A stretch of DNA of 64,000 nt from VFMC01 sp046331225 (lineage in GTDB: Bacteria; Actinomycetota; Acidimicrobiia; Acidimicrobiales; Ilumatobacteraceae), in contig JAXLRF010000013.1 in assembly GCA_046331225.1 (NCBI GenBank), forward strand, positions 54,893 to 118,892, in the 5' to 3' direction. The position numbers and the translations under genes were made by a program. Each line of letters starts with the position of its first letter. The first letter of the stretch is position 1. The notes under the pieces were generated by a model. The model saw only the letters and a list, made by a program, of their open reading frames with translations. It did not search any database and had not been told where the DNA came from. This document shows, in pieces, positions 1 to 8,296 of the stretch.

Positions 1-94
1 GTCGACGCTGCCCGGTGTCGGGGTGCCGATGGTGCTGGTGTCGGGCAAGCTCGCCGCCCACCGGGTGCAGCAGTTCGCCGAGGCGCGACGGTGA
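1..94 (+). CDS. crtI: Phytoene desaturase CrtI, 3' end only
   Basis: Reading from base 2, the last 30 codons encode a C-terminus with the residues LPGVGVPMVLVSGKLAA, which matches the C-terminal flavin-binding end of CrtI-type phytoene desaturases, followed by TGA at 92-94. Only this tail is in the window, so the exact desaturation step cannot be judged. The stop overlaps the GTG start of crtB (GTGA at 91-94), which is strong evidence for translational coupling and for one carotenoid operon running through at least 4374. CrtI desaturates the phytoene made by CrtB. The family assignment rests on this short tail plus the neighbouring crtB. Confidence 0.7.
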   Translation, partial: STLPGVGVPMVLVSGKLAAHRVQQFAEARR

Positions 95-960
95 GCGCGC
101 CCGCCGTGCCGGGTGTGGTGACCCTCGACGAGAGCTACGCGCGCTGCAAGGAACTGAACAAGCGCTACGGCACCACGTACTACTGGAGCACCAAGGTGCT
201 GCCGCGTGTGAAGCAGCACCACGTGTGGGCGCTCTATGCGTTCTGCCGGTACGCCGACGACATCGTCGACGACCTCGGCCCGGCACCCGTGGCCGAGCGG
301 GCGGCAGCGCTGGCGGCGTTCGGCGACCGGTTCTTCGCCGATCTCGAGGTGGGGCACTCGGACGAGCCGGTGCTCAAGGCCGTGGTCCACACAGTGCGCG
401 CGTTCGACATCGATCCCGACTGCTTCCGCCGGTTCCTGCGCTCGATGACGATGGACCTCACCGTCGCCACGTACGACACGTGGGACGACCTGCTCGACTA
501 CATGGACGGATCGGCCGCGGTGATCGGCGAGATGATGCTGCCGATCCTCGAACCGCTGCGCCCGGAGGCCCTGCCGCACGCTCGCGACCTCGGCAACGCC
601 TTCCAGCTCACCAACTTCCTGCGCGACATCGACGAGGACCTCGACCGGGGTCGCCAGTACGTGCCACAGGAGGACCTGCGCCGCTTCGGGGTCGACCTGT
701 CGCAGCGGTTGGTCACCCCCGAGTTCATCGAGCTGATGCGCTTCGAGATCGCCCGGTGTCGCGAGCTCTACGCATCGGCCGACCTGGGCCGGGCGATGCT
801 GCCGCCCGCCTCGGCACGCTGCATCGGTGCGGCACGCGACCTCTACAGTCGCATCCTCGTGAGGATCGAGGAGCAGGGCTACGACGTGTTCCACGGCCGT
901 GCGCGTGTGTCGACGGCGGAGAAGGCCGCGCTCGTCGCGAAGCTCGTCGCACGGCGATGA
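91..960 (+). CDS. crtB: Phytoene synthase
   Basis: A 289-residue protein that condenses two geranylgeranyl-PP molecules to phytoene, the first committed step of C40 carotenoid synthesis. Both Asp-rich substrate/Mg sites of the trans-isoprenyl synthase family are visible: YADDIVDD at about residues 54-61 and DLGNAFQLTNFLRDIDED around 166-183, followed by RGRQYVP. Length is normal for bacterial CrtB. The GTG start at 91 is chosen because it overlaps the crtI stop and gives the expected N-terminus; its own stop overlaps the next ATG (ATGA at 957-960). The four-base overlaps on both sides imply coupled translation with crtI and the cruF-like gene. Confidence 0.95.
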   Translation: MSAPAVPGVVTLDESYARCKELNKRYGTTYYWSTKVLPRVKQHHVWALYAFCRYADDIVDDLGPAPVAERAAALAAFGDRFFADLEVGHSDEPVLKAVVHTVRAFDIDPDCFRRFLRSMTMDLTVATYDTWDDLLDYMDGSAAVIGEMMLPILEPLRPEALPHARDLGNAFQLTNFLRDIDEDLDRGRQYVPQEDLRRFGVDLSQRLVTPEFIELMRFEIARCRELYASADLGRAMLPPASARCIGAARDLYSRILVRIEEQGYDVFHGRARVSTAEKAALVAKLVARR

Positions 961-1730
961 CCTCCAGCCGGTCGGGCCTCGCCCGGGCGGTGCCGGCCGC
1001 GATCACGCTCGCCGGCATGATCGCCACACCGCTCGCACGCCGTGGCGGACCGGTGCGCCGGGCGCTCAGCAGCGTCGTCGTCACCGGGTTGTTCGCCACC
1101 ACGGCATCGGCGGCGAGTCGCCGGTGGGGCATGCCGCGCACGGCGGCCACGGCCACCGGCGTGTGCGCTGCCACGGCCGCCGTCGAGCATCTCGGCACGG
1201 CCACGGGCGTGCCGTTCGGTCGCTATGCGTACACCTCGTCGTTGCGGCCGCAGGTGGCCGGCGTGCCGGCCATCGTGCCCCTCGCCTGGTTCGCGATGGC
1301 GGTGCCTGCGCGCGAGGCCGCGCACGCGGCCCTCGGCCACCGGTCGTCGCCCGGGGCGCGGATCGGACTCGGCGCGATCGCGCTCACGGCGTGGGACCTC
1401 TTCCTCGACCCGCAGATGGTGGGCGAGGGCTACTGGGCCTGGGTGAGGCGTGGGCGCTACCGGTCGATCCCGCTGACGAACTACCTCGGTTGGCTCGGCG
1501 TGAGCGTGGCCGTGATGGCGGCGCTCGAGGTGGCGTTGCCCGCCGACGAGCCGGCCGATCCGGCCCTGGTGGCCGAGTACGGCGTGATGGCCGGCATGGA
1601 GACGCTCGGGTTCGCGGCGTTCTTCCGCGACCGCCTGGTGGCCGCGGTGGGCGGGGCGGCGATGCTGCCCATCGCTGCGGCAGCGGGACGGTCGCTGTGG
1701 GCGTCACGTCGCTGGCGGGTGGTGCGATGA
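957..1730 (+). CDS. cruF: Carotenoid biosynthesis protein, CruF/DUF422 family hydratase
   Basis: A 257-residue polytopic membrane protein. The segment with EHLGTATGVPFGRYAYT (near residues 80-95) and the later WDLFLDPQMVGEGYW and SIPLTNYLGW motifs are typical of the DUF422/CruF family, whose characterised members hydrate a psi end group to give a 1'-hydroxy (tertiary alcohol) group in gamma-carotene or bisanhydrobacterioruberin derivatives. The conserved acidic residues in these motifs sit at membrane borders. It overlaps crtB by four bases upstream and the desaturase by four bases downstream. A 1'-hydroxylated carotenoid is the usual acceptor for the CruG-like glycosyltransferase two genes on. 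Substrate is inferred, the family is not in doubt. Confidence 0.85.
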   Translation: MTSSRSGLARAVPAAITLAGMIATPLARRGGPVRRALSSVVVTGLFATTASAASRRWGMPRTAATATGVCAATAAVEHLGTATGVPFGRYAYTSSLRPQVAGVPAIVPLAWFAMAVPAREAAHAALGHRSSPGARIGLGAIALTAWDLFLDPQMVGEGYWAWVRRGRYRSIPLTNYLGWLGVSVAVMAALEVALPADEPADPALVAEYGVMAGMETLGFAAFFRDRLVAAVGGAAMLPIAAAAGRSLWASRRWRVVR

Positions 1731-3187
1731 CGTCGCACGCGTCGCACGACGTGGTCGTGGTCGGCGGCGGGGTGGGTGGGCTCGCCGCCGCGATCCGACT
1801 GCGCACCCGGGGGCATCGCGTGACGCTGTTCGAGCGGCACCACGAACTCGGTGGCAAGTTGGCGGTGCTGGCACGCGACGGCTTCGTCTTCGACGTGGGT
1901 CCGTCCCTCGTCACCCTGCCGCACGTGTACGACGAGTTGTTCCGCCGCGCCGGCACCACGCTGGCCGACGAGGTCGATCTCGTCCGCCTCGACCCGCAGT
2001 TCCGCTACTCGTGGCGCAGCGGTCGTCGGCTCGACGTGTGCGACGGCGGCTGCGAGGTGCCCGGCTACGCCGAGTTCGTGGCGCACGGTCGAACCATCTG
2101 GCAGGTGAGCGAGCGCACCTTCTTCGCAGGCCCGATGGACGGCCCGTGGTCGCTGGCGCGGCGGCTCCGGCGACCCCGCGACCTCACCGACATCGACCCG
2201 CTGCGCACGCTGCGCGAGGCCGCCGTCGCGACGTTCGGTGACGACGCCGAGATGGTGCAGTGGGCAGGTCGTTACGCCACCTACAGCGGCTCGTCGCCGT
2301 TCGAGGCGCCGGCCACGTTGTCGTGCATCGCGCACGTCGAGCACGAATACGGCTGCTGGTACCCGATGGGTGGCCTCGGGGCGTTGCGCGACGCGTTCGT
2401 GCGCGTGGCCGAGCGGGTCGGTGTGTCGCTGGAGGCCGGGACCGAGGTGCGCAGCATCACGGCGACGCCCGACCGGGTGACCGGTGTGGTGTTGGCCGAC
2501 GGGCGGGCCGTGCCGGCCGACGTGGTGGTGGCCAACGCCGACGCCGAGTATCTGTACCGCGACCTGCTCCCCGACGTGCGCGCGATGCGCCGCGTGCGAC
2601 GAGCGGCGCCGTCGACGAGCGGGTTCGTGGTGTGTGCCGGGGTGCGTGGCACCACGCCCGACCTCACGCACCACCGCATCTGGTTCGCTGACGATCCCCG
2701 CCGCGAGTTCGACGAGATCGCCGCCGGGCAGCTGCCGACCGATCCGACGCTGTACGCCTGCGTCAGCTCGGTCACCGACCCCAGCCAGGCGCCGGCCGGG
2801 CACGAGAACTGGTTCGTGCTGATCAACGTGCCGGCCGGTCTGCGGATCGACCGCGCCGCGGCCACGGCGCACGTGCTCGAACGGCTGGCGTCGCACGGCA
2901 CCGACCTGCGCGAGCGGTTGTCGTTCACCGAGACGCTCACCCCGGCCGACCTGGCCGAGCGGTACCGCGCACCCGGCGGTGCGATCTACGGCACCTCGTC
3001 GAACGGGCGTCGTGCGGCCTTCGTGCGACCCCGCAACCGCGGCATCCGCGACGGGCTCTACCTGGTGGGTGGCAGCAGCCACCCCGGCGGGGGTCTCCCA
3101 CTCGTGACCACGTCGGCTCGTATCGTGGACGAGATGATCGAGCGCGACCTCGGGCGTCGCTCGCGATCATCCCGACCCGTCCGATGA
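1727..3187 (+). CDS. FAD-dependent carotenoid desaturase, CrtI/CrtD type
   Basis: A 486-residue flavoprotein of the phytoene desaturase family. It starts with a dinucleotide-binding fold (VVVVGGGVGGLAAAIRL at about 11-27, with E at the end of beta-2 in FERHHELGGK) and ends with the family C-terminal motif LYLVGGSSHPGGGLPLV. It is a second paralogue beside the crtI tail at the window edge. In clusters that also hold cruF, such a paralogue is often the C-3',4' desaturase (CrtD), which acts after hydration to extend the conjugated system; a ketolase-like or aldehyde-forming role cannot be excluded. It is translationally coupled (ATGA) on both sides. Family call is firm, the reaction is inferred from context. 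Confidence 0.85.
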   Translation: MTSHASHDVVVVGGGVGGLAAAIRLRTRGHRVTLFERHHELGGKLAVLARDGFVFDVGPSLVTLPHVYDELFRRAGTTLADEVDLVRLDPQFRYSWRSGRRLDVCDGGCEVPGYAEFVAHGRTIWQVSERTFFAGPMDGPWSLARRLRRPRDLTDIDPLRTLREAAVATFGDDAEMVQWAGRYATYSGSSPFEAPATLSCIAHVEHEYGCWYPMGGLGALRDAFVRVAERVGVSLEAGTEVRSITATPDRVTGVVLADGRAVPADVVVANADAEYLYRDLLPDVRAMRRVRRAAPSTSGFVVCAGVRGTTPDLTHHRIWFADDPRREFDEIAAGQLPTDPTLYACVSSVTDPSQAPAGHENWFVLINVPAGLRIDRAAATAHVLERLASHGTDLRERLSFTETLTPADLAERYRAPGGAIYGTSSNGRRAAFVRPRNRGIRDGLYLVGGSSHPGGGLPLVTTSARIVDEMIERDLGRRSRSSRPVR

Positions 3188-4374
3188 AGCGCTTCCCGAT
3201 CGCCGCCCTCCGCCGCCTCGTGCCGCGACCGAGCGTGTGGACCGCGCTGCGCGCGCTGGCGTCGGTGGTGGCGATCGTGCGCATCGCCGGTGCGGCGCGC
3301 CGCCGCCCGCCGCTCGGCGGTGCCGACGCCGACGCGGCCGCATCGGTGGCCGCGATGGTCGGGGCCGACGTCGAACAGCCGACGATCAGCGTGGTGGTCC
3401 CCGCTCGCGACGAAGCGGCGCGGCTCGGCCCGCTGCTCGACGCCCTGAGCGAAGCGCCGGGCGTCACCGAGGTGCTGGTCGTCGACGACGAGAGCACCGA
3501 CGACACCGCGAAGGTGGCGGTCGACGCAGGTGCAGTGGTGGTACCGGGCACCCAGCTGCCGCACGGCTGGGCCGGCAAGGCGTGGGCGCTGCACCAGGGC
3601 GTGCGAGCGGCACGCGGCGAGTGGGTGGTCACCCTCGACGCCGACACCCGCCCCGATCCGAGGTTGCCGCAGGCGCTGGTCAACCGGGCGCTCGCCGACG
3701 GGCTGCAGTTCGTGAGCGTCGGCGGGTCGTTCGACTGCCCGACGCCCGGCGCGGCGTGGTTGCACCCGGCGATGCTCACCACGCTGCTGTACCGCCTGGG
3801 GCCACCCGACGTGGTGGGTCGCGCAGCGCCCGACCAGCAGCTGGCGAACGGGCAGTGCACGACGTTCCCGCGCGTGCCGTTCCTGCGTGCCGGCGGGATG
3901 CAGCCGGTGGCGGGTGAGGTGGTCGAGGACGTCGCACTGGTGCGTCACCTGGCGCGCCGCGGCTGGAAGGTGGCGATGCTCGACGGGGCCGAGCTGCTCA
4001 CCACCGAGATGTACCCGGACGGTCCGAGCACGTTCCGCGGCTGGGCACGATCGCTGGCGCTGCCCGGCGTCGATCCGCTGTGGCGCCAACTGGTCGACCT
4101 CGGCGTGGTGCTGCTCGCCCAGGTGCTGCCGTTGCCACGGCTGCTCAGCCGTCGCCGCGACGTGATCGACGTGGTGATGGTGGCGGTGCGGCTCGGCACG
4201 CTGGCCGGCACGCGGCGCGCGTACCGCTCGGCGAACGGCGCCTACTGGTTGTCGCCCCTGGCCGACGGCGTGGCGGCGGCTGCGCTGGTGCGCGGCATCG
4301 TCATGCCCCGTCAGCCGTGGCGCGGCCGCTCGTACGCGCGGCCGTCGCGAAGCGCAGGCCGATCAGCGTCATGA
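3184..4374 (+). CDS. Family 2 glycosyltransferase, CruG-like
   Basis: A 396-residue GT-A fold glycosyltransferase with an N-terminal hydrophobic segment (about residues 15-35) and C-terminal hydrophobic segments (about 300-390), so likely membrane bound. The catalytic region is intact: TISVVVPARDEAARL, VVDDESTDDT (nucleotide-binding DD), then TLDADT (metal-binding DxD-like) and a downstream VEDVALVRHL (the ED of the catalytic base region). As the last member of the crtI-crtB-cruF-desaturase overlap series it most likely glycosylates the hydroxylated carotenoid, as CruG does for myxol-type pigments. Its last 74 bp overlap the convergent plsY gene. Sugar and acceptor cannot be read from sequence. 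Confidence 0.8.
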   Translation: MKRFPIAALRRLVPRPSVWTALRALASVVAIVRIAGAARRRPPLGGADADAAASVAAMVGADVEQPTISVVVPARDEAARLGPLLDALSEAPGVTEVLVVDDESTDDTAKVAVDAGAVVVPGTQLPHGWAGKAWALHQGVRAARGEWVVTLDADTRPDPRLPQALVNRALADGLQFVSVGGSFDCPTPGAAWLHPAMLTTLLYRLGPPDVVGRAAPDQQLANGQCTTFPRVPFLRAGGMQPVAGEVVEDVALVRHLARRGWKVAMLDGAELLTTEMYPDGPSTFRGWARSLALPGVDPLWRQLVDLGVVLLAQVLPLPRLLSRRRDVIDVVMVAVRLGTLAGTRRAYRSANGAYWLSPLADGVAAAALVRGIVMPRQPWRGRSYARPSRSAGRSAS

Positions 4375-4897
4375 GGCAGCCGGTGGCGGCGGTGCGGTAC
4401 GGCCCGTCCACCACCAGTTGCACGAACGGGAACGCGAACACGCCCACCCGCGCGCCCCACGCGAACCCGCGCCGCGCGGTCGCGAGGCCCAGCAGCGCGA
4501 CGCAGACCAGCGCGGTGACCGGCGACAACACCGCCACGGCGCCCACGAACGTCAGCACGCTGCGGCCTCCACGAAACCGAGCGAACACGGGCCAGGCGTG
4601 GCCCACCATCGCGGCGAAACCGCCCACGTACCCGATCCACCACACCCCACCGGCGGCGTGGTCGGCCAGGCGTCCGACCGCGGCGGCGACCGCGCCCTTG
4701 GCGACGTCGCCCACGAACACGGGCACCGCTGCTCGCCGGCCGAGGGTCTCCTTCGCGTTCCAGTATCCGGGGTTGCGGTCGCCGACGTCGCGCAGGTCGA
4801 TGCCGGCGCGTCGGTACGCCACCAGCCCGGCCACCGGGACCGAGCCCACCAGGTATCCGGCGACGGCGACACCCACCGCGGCCATCGCAGCGTTCAT
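4301..4897 (-). CDS. plsY: Glycerol-3-phosphate acyltransferase PlsY family
   Basis: A 198-residue integral membrane protein. It has the three conserved cytosolic motifs of PlsY: GSVPVAGLV near the N-terminus followed by DLRDVGDRNPGYWNA, then GDVAKGAVA, and finally RFRGGRSVLT, a variant of the FKGGKG-like motif. PlsY transfers acyl groups from acyl-phosphate to glycerol-3-phosphate in the inner membrane. The NPGYWNA and RGGRS variants differ from the usual NxGATN and GGKG, so this may be one of the actinobacterial paralogues with an altered acceptor. The ATG at 4895-4897 is 28 bp from the divergent crtA-like start. Its 3' end overlaps the glycosyltransferase gene tail to tail. Confidence 0.75.
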   Translation of the reverse strand: MNAAMAAVGVAVAGYLVGSVPVAGLVAYRRAGIDLRDVGDRNPGYWNAKETLGRRAAVPVFVGDVAKGAVAAAVGRLADHAAGGVWWIGYVGGFAAMVGHAWPVFARFRGGRSVLTFVGAVAVLSPVTALVCVALLGLATARRGFAWGARVGVFAFPFVQLVVDGPYRTAATGCLMTLIGLRFATAARTSGRATADGA

Positions 4898-4924
4898 GCC
4901 GTGCACCCGGGTGAGGGCGTGGTC

Positions 4925-5668
4925 GTGCGGATCTCGTTCACCGCTGCCATGCTGGCAGGCGTGCAACCGGACGTGACGGGCCCTGCCGACGGCATCGGCT
5001 CGTTCCACCTGGTGCGCTCGACCAGCCGGCTGGCCGCGATGTCGCGCCTCGGCCTCGATCGGCGCATGCTGCGCACGGTTCCAGGGCTGCGCTTCTGGCG
5101 GCTGCTCGGTACCGGTGCCGGCAGCAGCACCGGCCCCGGGGCCGACCTGCACCGCACCGCACTGTTCGCGATCTGGGACGACGAGGGGTCGCTCGAGGCG
5201 TTCCACGTGCGCATGGCGGCCCGTTGGGCGTCGGCCTCGGAGGCGTGGCACGTGCGGTTGCGCGCCGCTGGGGGGCACGGGGCGTGGCGAGGGGTGCCGG
5301 TGCTCGACGAACTGCGTCCCGCCGAGACGACCGGTGGGCCGGTCGCGATCGTCACGCGGGCCGACGTGCGGCCGCGGTCGTGGCGAGCCTTCCGCCGTGC
5401 GGGTGGACCGGTGAGCGACGACCTGCAGGGCGCCGACGGGCTGCTCGCGGTGGTGGGCATCGGCGAGGCGCCGGCGGGGCGGCTCGGCACGTTCAGCCTG
5501 TGGCGCGACCTGCCGGCTGCCCACGCGTACGCGACGTCGGAGCGTCATCGCGAGGTGGTGCGCCGCACGCGACGCGAGCACTGGTACGGCGAGGAGCTGT
5601 TCGCCCGGTTCGAGCCCTACGCGTCGAGCGGTTCGTGGGACGGCCGCGATCCGCTGCGCCGCCGCTGA
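4925..5668 (+). CDS. crtA: Spheroidene monooxygenase (CrtA)-like carotenoid oxygenase
   Basis: About 247 residues. The motif series IGSFHLVR, a following LRTVPGLRFWRLLGTGAG, and a later FSLWRDLPAAHAYA matches the CrtA family, ferredoxin-like-fold monooxygenases that introduce a keto group at C-2 of acyclic carotenoids. GTG 4925 is preferred because GAGGG lies 7 nt upstream; ATG 4949 is a possible alternative with no visible ribosome binding site. It is divergent from plsY and its 3' end overlaps the convergent crtZ gene by 52 bp. Known CrtA proteins act on acyclic substrates, which fits a cluster with CruF and a CrtD-type desaturase. Function is inferred from family. Confidence 0.7.
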   Translation: MRISFTAAMLAGVQPDVTGPADGIGSFHLVRSTSRLAAMSRLGLDRRMLRTVPGLRFWRLLGTGAGSSTGPGADLHRTALFAIWDDEGSLEAFHVRMAARWASASEAWHVRLRAAGGHGAWRGVPVLDELRPAETTGGPVAIVTRADVRPRSWRAFRRAGGPVSDDLQGADGLLAVVGIGEAPAGRLGTFSLWRDLPAAHAYATSERHREVVRRTRREHWYGEELFARFEPYASSGSWDGRDPLRRR

Positions 5669-6096
5669 GCCACCACCGGCAGCAGCATCCCGTACGGGGC
5701 GCCGTTGCGGTCGTGGTGCTGCCGGTGGGCCTGCGCGAGCTGCTCGAGCCCGGGCACGCGCCGATCGCCGAACCAGCCGAGCCGGCGGTGGATGTACACG
5801 TCGTGCACCAGGGCGTAGGCGGCGCCGTAGGCCGTGACGCCCACCGCGATCGGGACCAGCACCCGGTAGCCCTGCACGTTGAACCCGATCGCCATCGCCA
5901 GCATCACCACGCTCGCGAACGCCAACGGGAACACGTCGTTGGCCTCCCAGCGGCGGGGTGACTCACCCGGTCGCACCCGGCGATGGTGGCTGCGGTGCAG
6001 GCGTTCGCCGGCACCGTGCATCACGAACCGGTGGGCGAGCGCGGTGATCGGCTCCATCGCCACGAACGCCATCACTGCGACGAGCACCGGGTGCAC
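5617..6096 (-). CDS. crtZ: CrtZ-type carotenoid 3-hydroxylase (fatty acid hydroxylase superfamily)
   Basis: A 159-residue membrane di-iron protein. The histidine boxes are all present: HRFVMHG, HRSHHR, HDVYIHRR and HRQHH, the arrangement of beta-carotene hydroxylase CrtZ, between hydrophobic segments. The enzyme adds a 3-hydroxyl to beta-type rings, which sits oddly beside CrtA and CruF (acyclic ends), so the end product may have one cyclic and one open end, or this protein may act on a different isoprenoid. GTG 6096 is chosen because TAGCGT (complement of 6103-6108) lies 6 nt upstream, suggesting a leaderless transcript. The C-terminal 16 residues are basic and probably non-essential. Confidence 0.8.
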   Translation of the reverse strand: MHPVLVAVMAFVAMEPITALAHRFVMHGAGERLHRSHHRRVRPGESPRRWEANDVFPLAFASVVMLAMAIGFNVQGYRVLVPIAVGVTAYGAAYALVHDVYIHRRLGWFGDRRVPGLEQLAQAHRQHHDRNGAPYGMLLPVVAQRRRSGSRPSHEPLDA

Positions 6097-6141
6097 GCCC
6101 CCACGCTACCGAGCGCGTCGCGAGGACGCCCGCGGCGGGGC

Positions 6142-6792
6142 TCAGGCGCGGGCGAAGGTGGCGAGCGACTCCTCGACGCTCGCCCGCACGACGCCCAGTT
6201 CGTCGACGACGGCCTTCAGCCACGGTGGGTGCACCACGGCGGCGACGGCGATCGGTTCGTCGAGCCCGGACGACTCGATCGCGAGTCGCACGAACAGCGT
6301 GGCGTAGTCGGGCGGGCGGAGGTCGCGCGACATCTCGAACAGCGCGTAGGGGTCGGGTGGGTTGGGGCGCGCGGGCAGCACCACGAAGCTCTGCGACGTG
6401 GGCCCGATCGCACCGCCGGCCAGGCCGGGCCCGTCGCACAGCACGGCCCCCTTCACGTGCGCGGCCCGTGCCCCGGCGAGCATCAGCGCCACGTAGGCCC
6501 CGAGCCCGCGGCCCACCACCGTCACCTCACCCAGGTGCGCGAGCGCGGCGTCGGCGTCGGCCAGGAGGATCTCGGCGTTGTAACCGCCACCGGCCGGCAC
6601 GGTCGAGGCGCCGTGGCCCGTGAAGTCGAGGGCGTGCACGGGACCGGGCCACGCCTCGGCCCACGCGGGCACCCGCTCGGGCGACGACTCGCCGAGGCCG
6701 TGCAGCAACAGCAGCGCCCGGCCCTCGCCGGCGCGCAGGTGGTGCAGCGCGAGCTGCACCTTGTTGTGTGTGAGGTACGTGGTGTGGCTCAT
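6142..6792 (-). CDS. Alpha/beta-hydrolase-fold protein lacking the nucleophile serine
   Basis: A 216-residue alpha/beta-hydrolase-fold protein with the oxyanion-hole segment LLLLHGLGES and the strand LDFTGHGAST. At the nucleophile elbow the sequence is VVGRGLGAYVAL, so the expected GxSxG is GRGLG: the serine is glycine. The last His/Asp region is also hard to place. Catalysis by the normal triad is therefore unlikely and it may be a binding protein or a degraded paralogue. Its ATG overlaps the stop of the upstream hydrolase (ATGA, 6789-6792), so the two are co-translated and the partner may supply activity. The substrate is unknown. Confidence 0.75.
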   Translation of the reverse strand: MSHTTYLTHNKVQLALHHLRAGEGRALLLLHGLGESSPERVPAWAEAWPGPVHALDFTGHGASTVPAGGGYNAEILLADADAALAHLGEVTVVGRGLGAYVALMLAGARAAHVKGAVLCDGPGLAGGAIGPTSQSFVVLPARPNPPDPYALFEMSRDLRPPDYATLFVRLAIESSGLDEPIAVAAVVHPPWLKAVVDELGVVRASVEESLATFARA

Positions 6793-7700
6793 CGGTGGGT
6801 CCCCAGGAACTCGAGCACCATGCCGGCCACCAGGTCGGGCTGTTCGATGTGGACGAAGTGGCCGACGTCTTCGAGCACCTCGCAGCGACCACCGGGCGGG
6901 AGGTACGGGTACACGTGGTGGGGGAGGGTGCCCCAGCCCATCTCCTCCTGCTCGCGGCCGAGGATGCCGAGGAACGGCATCGGCAGACCGGGCAGGCGGG
7001 TGATCGTCCACTCGGGCCGCCAGGGACCGAAGCCGCCGAAGCGCATCGACGGATCGATCTTCCAGCGCCACCCGTCCTCGCGCTCGAACGCGCCGACCGT
7101 GACGAGGTGCAGCAGCCATTCGAACGACAGCCGCGGGTTCATGCGGCCGCGGCGCGTGGCGAGCTCCTCGAGCGTGCCGGGCTTGCGTTCGGACGTGGCG
7201 GTGCGGCGGCGGTGGTCGAGCCAGCCGGAGATCTCGCTGGCCGCCATGCGCGTGCGGTCGTGTTCGCTGACGTCGGGCACGGCCCGCTTGTAGGGGATGC
7301 CGTCGAGGTTGACGAGGTGGCTGAACCGGAACGGCTGTGCGTCGGCGAGCTGGATCATGAGCGATCCGCCCTTCGAGTGGCCGATCACGGGAGCCGGACG
7401 GTCGGTGATCGAGTCCATCACGGCCATCGCGTCGCGCAGGTCGCCGTCCCACGAGTACAGGGCGGCGTGCTCGCTGTCGCCGTGGCCGCGTTGATCCCAC
7501 GCCACCACGCGCCAGCCGGCGGCGGCCATCTTGGGGGCGAACACGTCGTAGGTGCGGGCGAAGTCGAAGCCGCCGTGCACCAGGAACATCGGGTCGGCGT
7601 CCTCGGCACCCCACTCGTGGATCGCGAGCCGCACGCCGCCCGCGTCGAGGTGGTACTCGCGGTCGGGTTCGACCACGCCCGGATAGTCGCCCTGCGCCAT
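6789..7700 (-). CDS. Alpha/beta hydrolase, catalytic residues present
   Basis: A 303-residue alpha/beta hydrolase. It shows the oxyanion segment MFLVHGGFDFART, the AWDQRGHGDSE strand, an intact nucleophile elbow VIGHSKGGSL (GxSxG), and a C-terminal VLEDVGHFVHIEQP with the catalytic histidine. The family includes haloalkane dehalogenase, epoxide hydrolase and esterase-like members; the substrate cannot be told. ATG 7700 is chosen over an upstream ATG because TAGCGT (complement of 7708-7713) ends 7 nt before it. It is divergent from the LysM lipoprotein gene and translationally coupled to the serine-less paralogue downstream. Confidence 0.85.
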   Translation of the reverse strand: MAQGDYPGVVEPDREYHLDAGGVRLAIHEWGAEDADPMFLVHGGFDFARTYDVFAPKMAAAGWRVVAWDQRGHGDSEHAALYSWDGDLRDAMAVMDSITDRPAPVIGHSKGGSLMIQLADAQPFRFSHLVNLDGIPYKRAVPDVSEHDRTRMAASEISGWLDHRRRTATSERKPGTLEELATRRGRMNPRLSFEWLLHLVTVGAFEREDGWRWKIDPSMRFGGFGPWRPEWTITRLPGLPMPFLGILGREQEEMGWGTLPHHVYPYLPPGGRCEVLEDVGHFVHIEQPDLVAGMVLEFLGTHR

Positions 7701-7760
7701 GCGGTCCACGCTAGGGGTCCGCTGCCGCGCGATGCGCATCCGCAACTAGTGTGCGCCGCC

Positions 7761-8144
7761 ATGGGTCGCCGGGGTCTGGTGCTGCTGAGTGCGCTGTTCG
7801 TGTCGGTGCCCGTGCTGGTCGTGGCGTGCGGTGACGACTCGACCGACGGAGCGGCCGGCACGTTGCCGCCGATCAACACGACGACCACCACGACGATCCC
7901 GGTCACCACCACGACCGAGTACGTGCCGATCAGCTACGAGATCGCGTCGGGCGACAGCCTGCGGGCGATCGCCGACAAGTACGCGGTCGACTACCAGGAG
8001 CTGATCACGCTCAACTCGATCCTCGACCCGGATCACATCGAGGTCGGTGACGTGCTGCAGATCCCGCCGCCCACCACGGTGACGACGACCACCACGACCA
8101 CCACGACGACGACGCTGCCGCCCACCACCACGACCGAGGGGTGA
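7761..8144 (+). CDS. LysM-domain lipoprotein with Thr-rich linkers
   Basis: A 127-residue secreted lipoprotein. A basic and hydrophobic N-terminus leads to a lipobox LVVAC (Cys about residue 23), then an acidic and Thr-rich linker with a run of threonines, one LysM peptidoglycan-binding module (YEIASGDSLRAIADKYAVDYQELITLN...GDVLQIP, about residues 56-102), and a Thr/Pro-rich tail ending TTEG. Likely anchored in the membrane and bound to peptidoglycan; no catalytic domain is present. TAGTGT at 7747-7752 ends 8 nt before the ATG. The Thr tracts are encoded by ACC/ACG runs and may vary in length between strains. Confidence 0.85.
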   Translation: MGRRGLVLLSALFVSVPVLVVACGDDSTDGAAGTLPPINTTTTTTIPVTTTTEYVPISYEIASGDSLRAIADKYAVDYQELITLNSILDPDHIEVGDVLQIPPPTTVTTTTTTTTTTTLPPTTTTEG

Positions 8145-8174
8145 CGCCGCCCCGAACGGGGGTCGAGCGTGTGG

Positions 8175-8237
8175 GACCGCGCCGACCACGCCGACCACGC
8201 CGACCACGCCGACCACGCCGACCACGCCGACCACGGA
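8175..8237. repeat. 9-bp tandem repeat array (GACCACGCC)n
   Basis: Seven head-to-tail 9-mers, five of them exactly GACCACGCC (8184-8228), flanked by one variant on each side. It lies in the 152-bp gap between the LysM lipoprotein gene and the next gene, whose TAACCT -10-like element (8284-8289) is downstream of the array. It would code for an (RP)R-type tripeptide in one frame, but that frame has no support as a gene. Confidence 0.9.
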
Positions 8238-8296
8238 GCGTGAGGCGGGACCTTGTGCCCGGGCATCACCGACCCGCCCGGCGTAACCTGTTCGTC

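Noticed and set aside
957..1730. Long open frame from base 15 to 1730 as one protein
   Set aside because: Only the part from 957 has CruF motifs; the upstream part is a shadow of crtB in a different frame.
8141..8296. N-terminal extension of the 8297 gene through the (RP)R repeats
   Set aside because: The extension is low-complexity and antithetical to the family start, and TAACCT lies 7 nt before ATG 8297.
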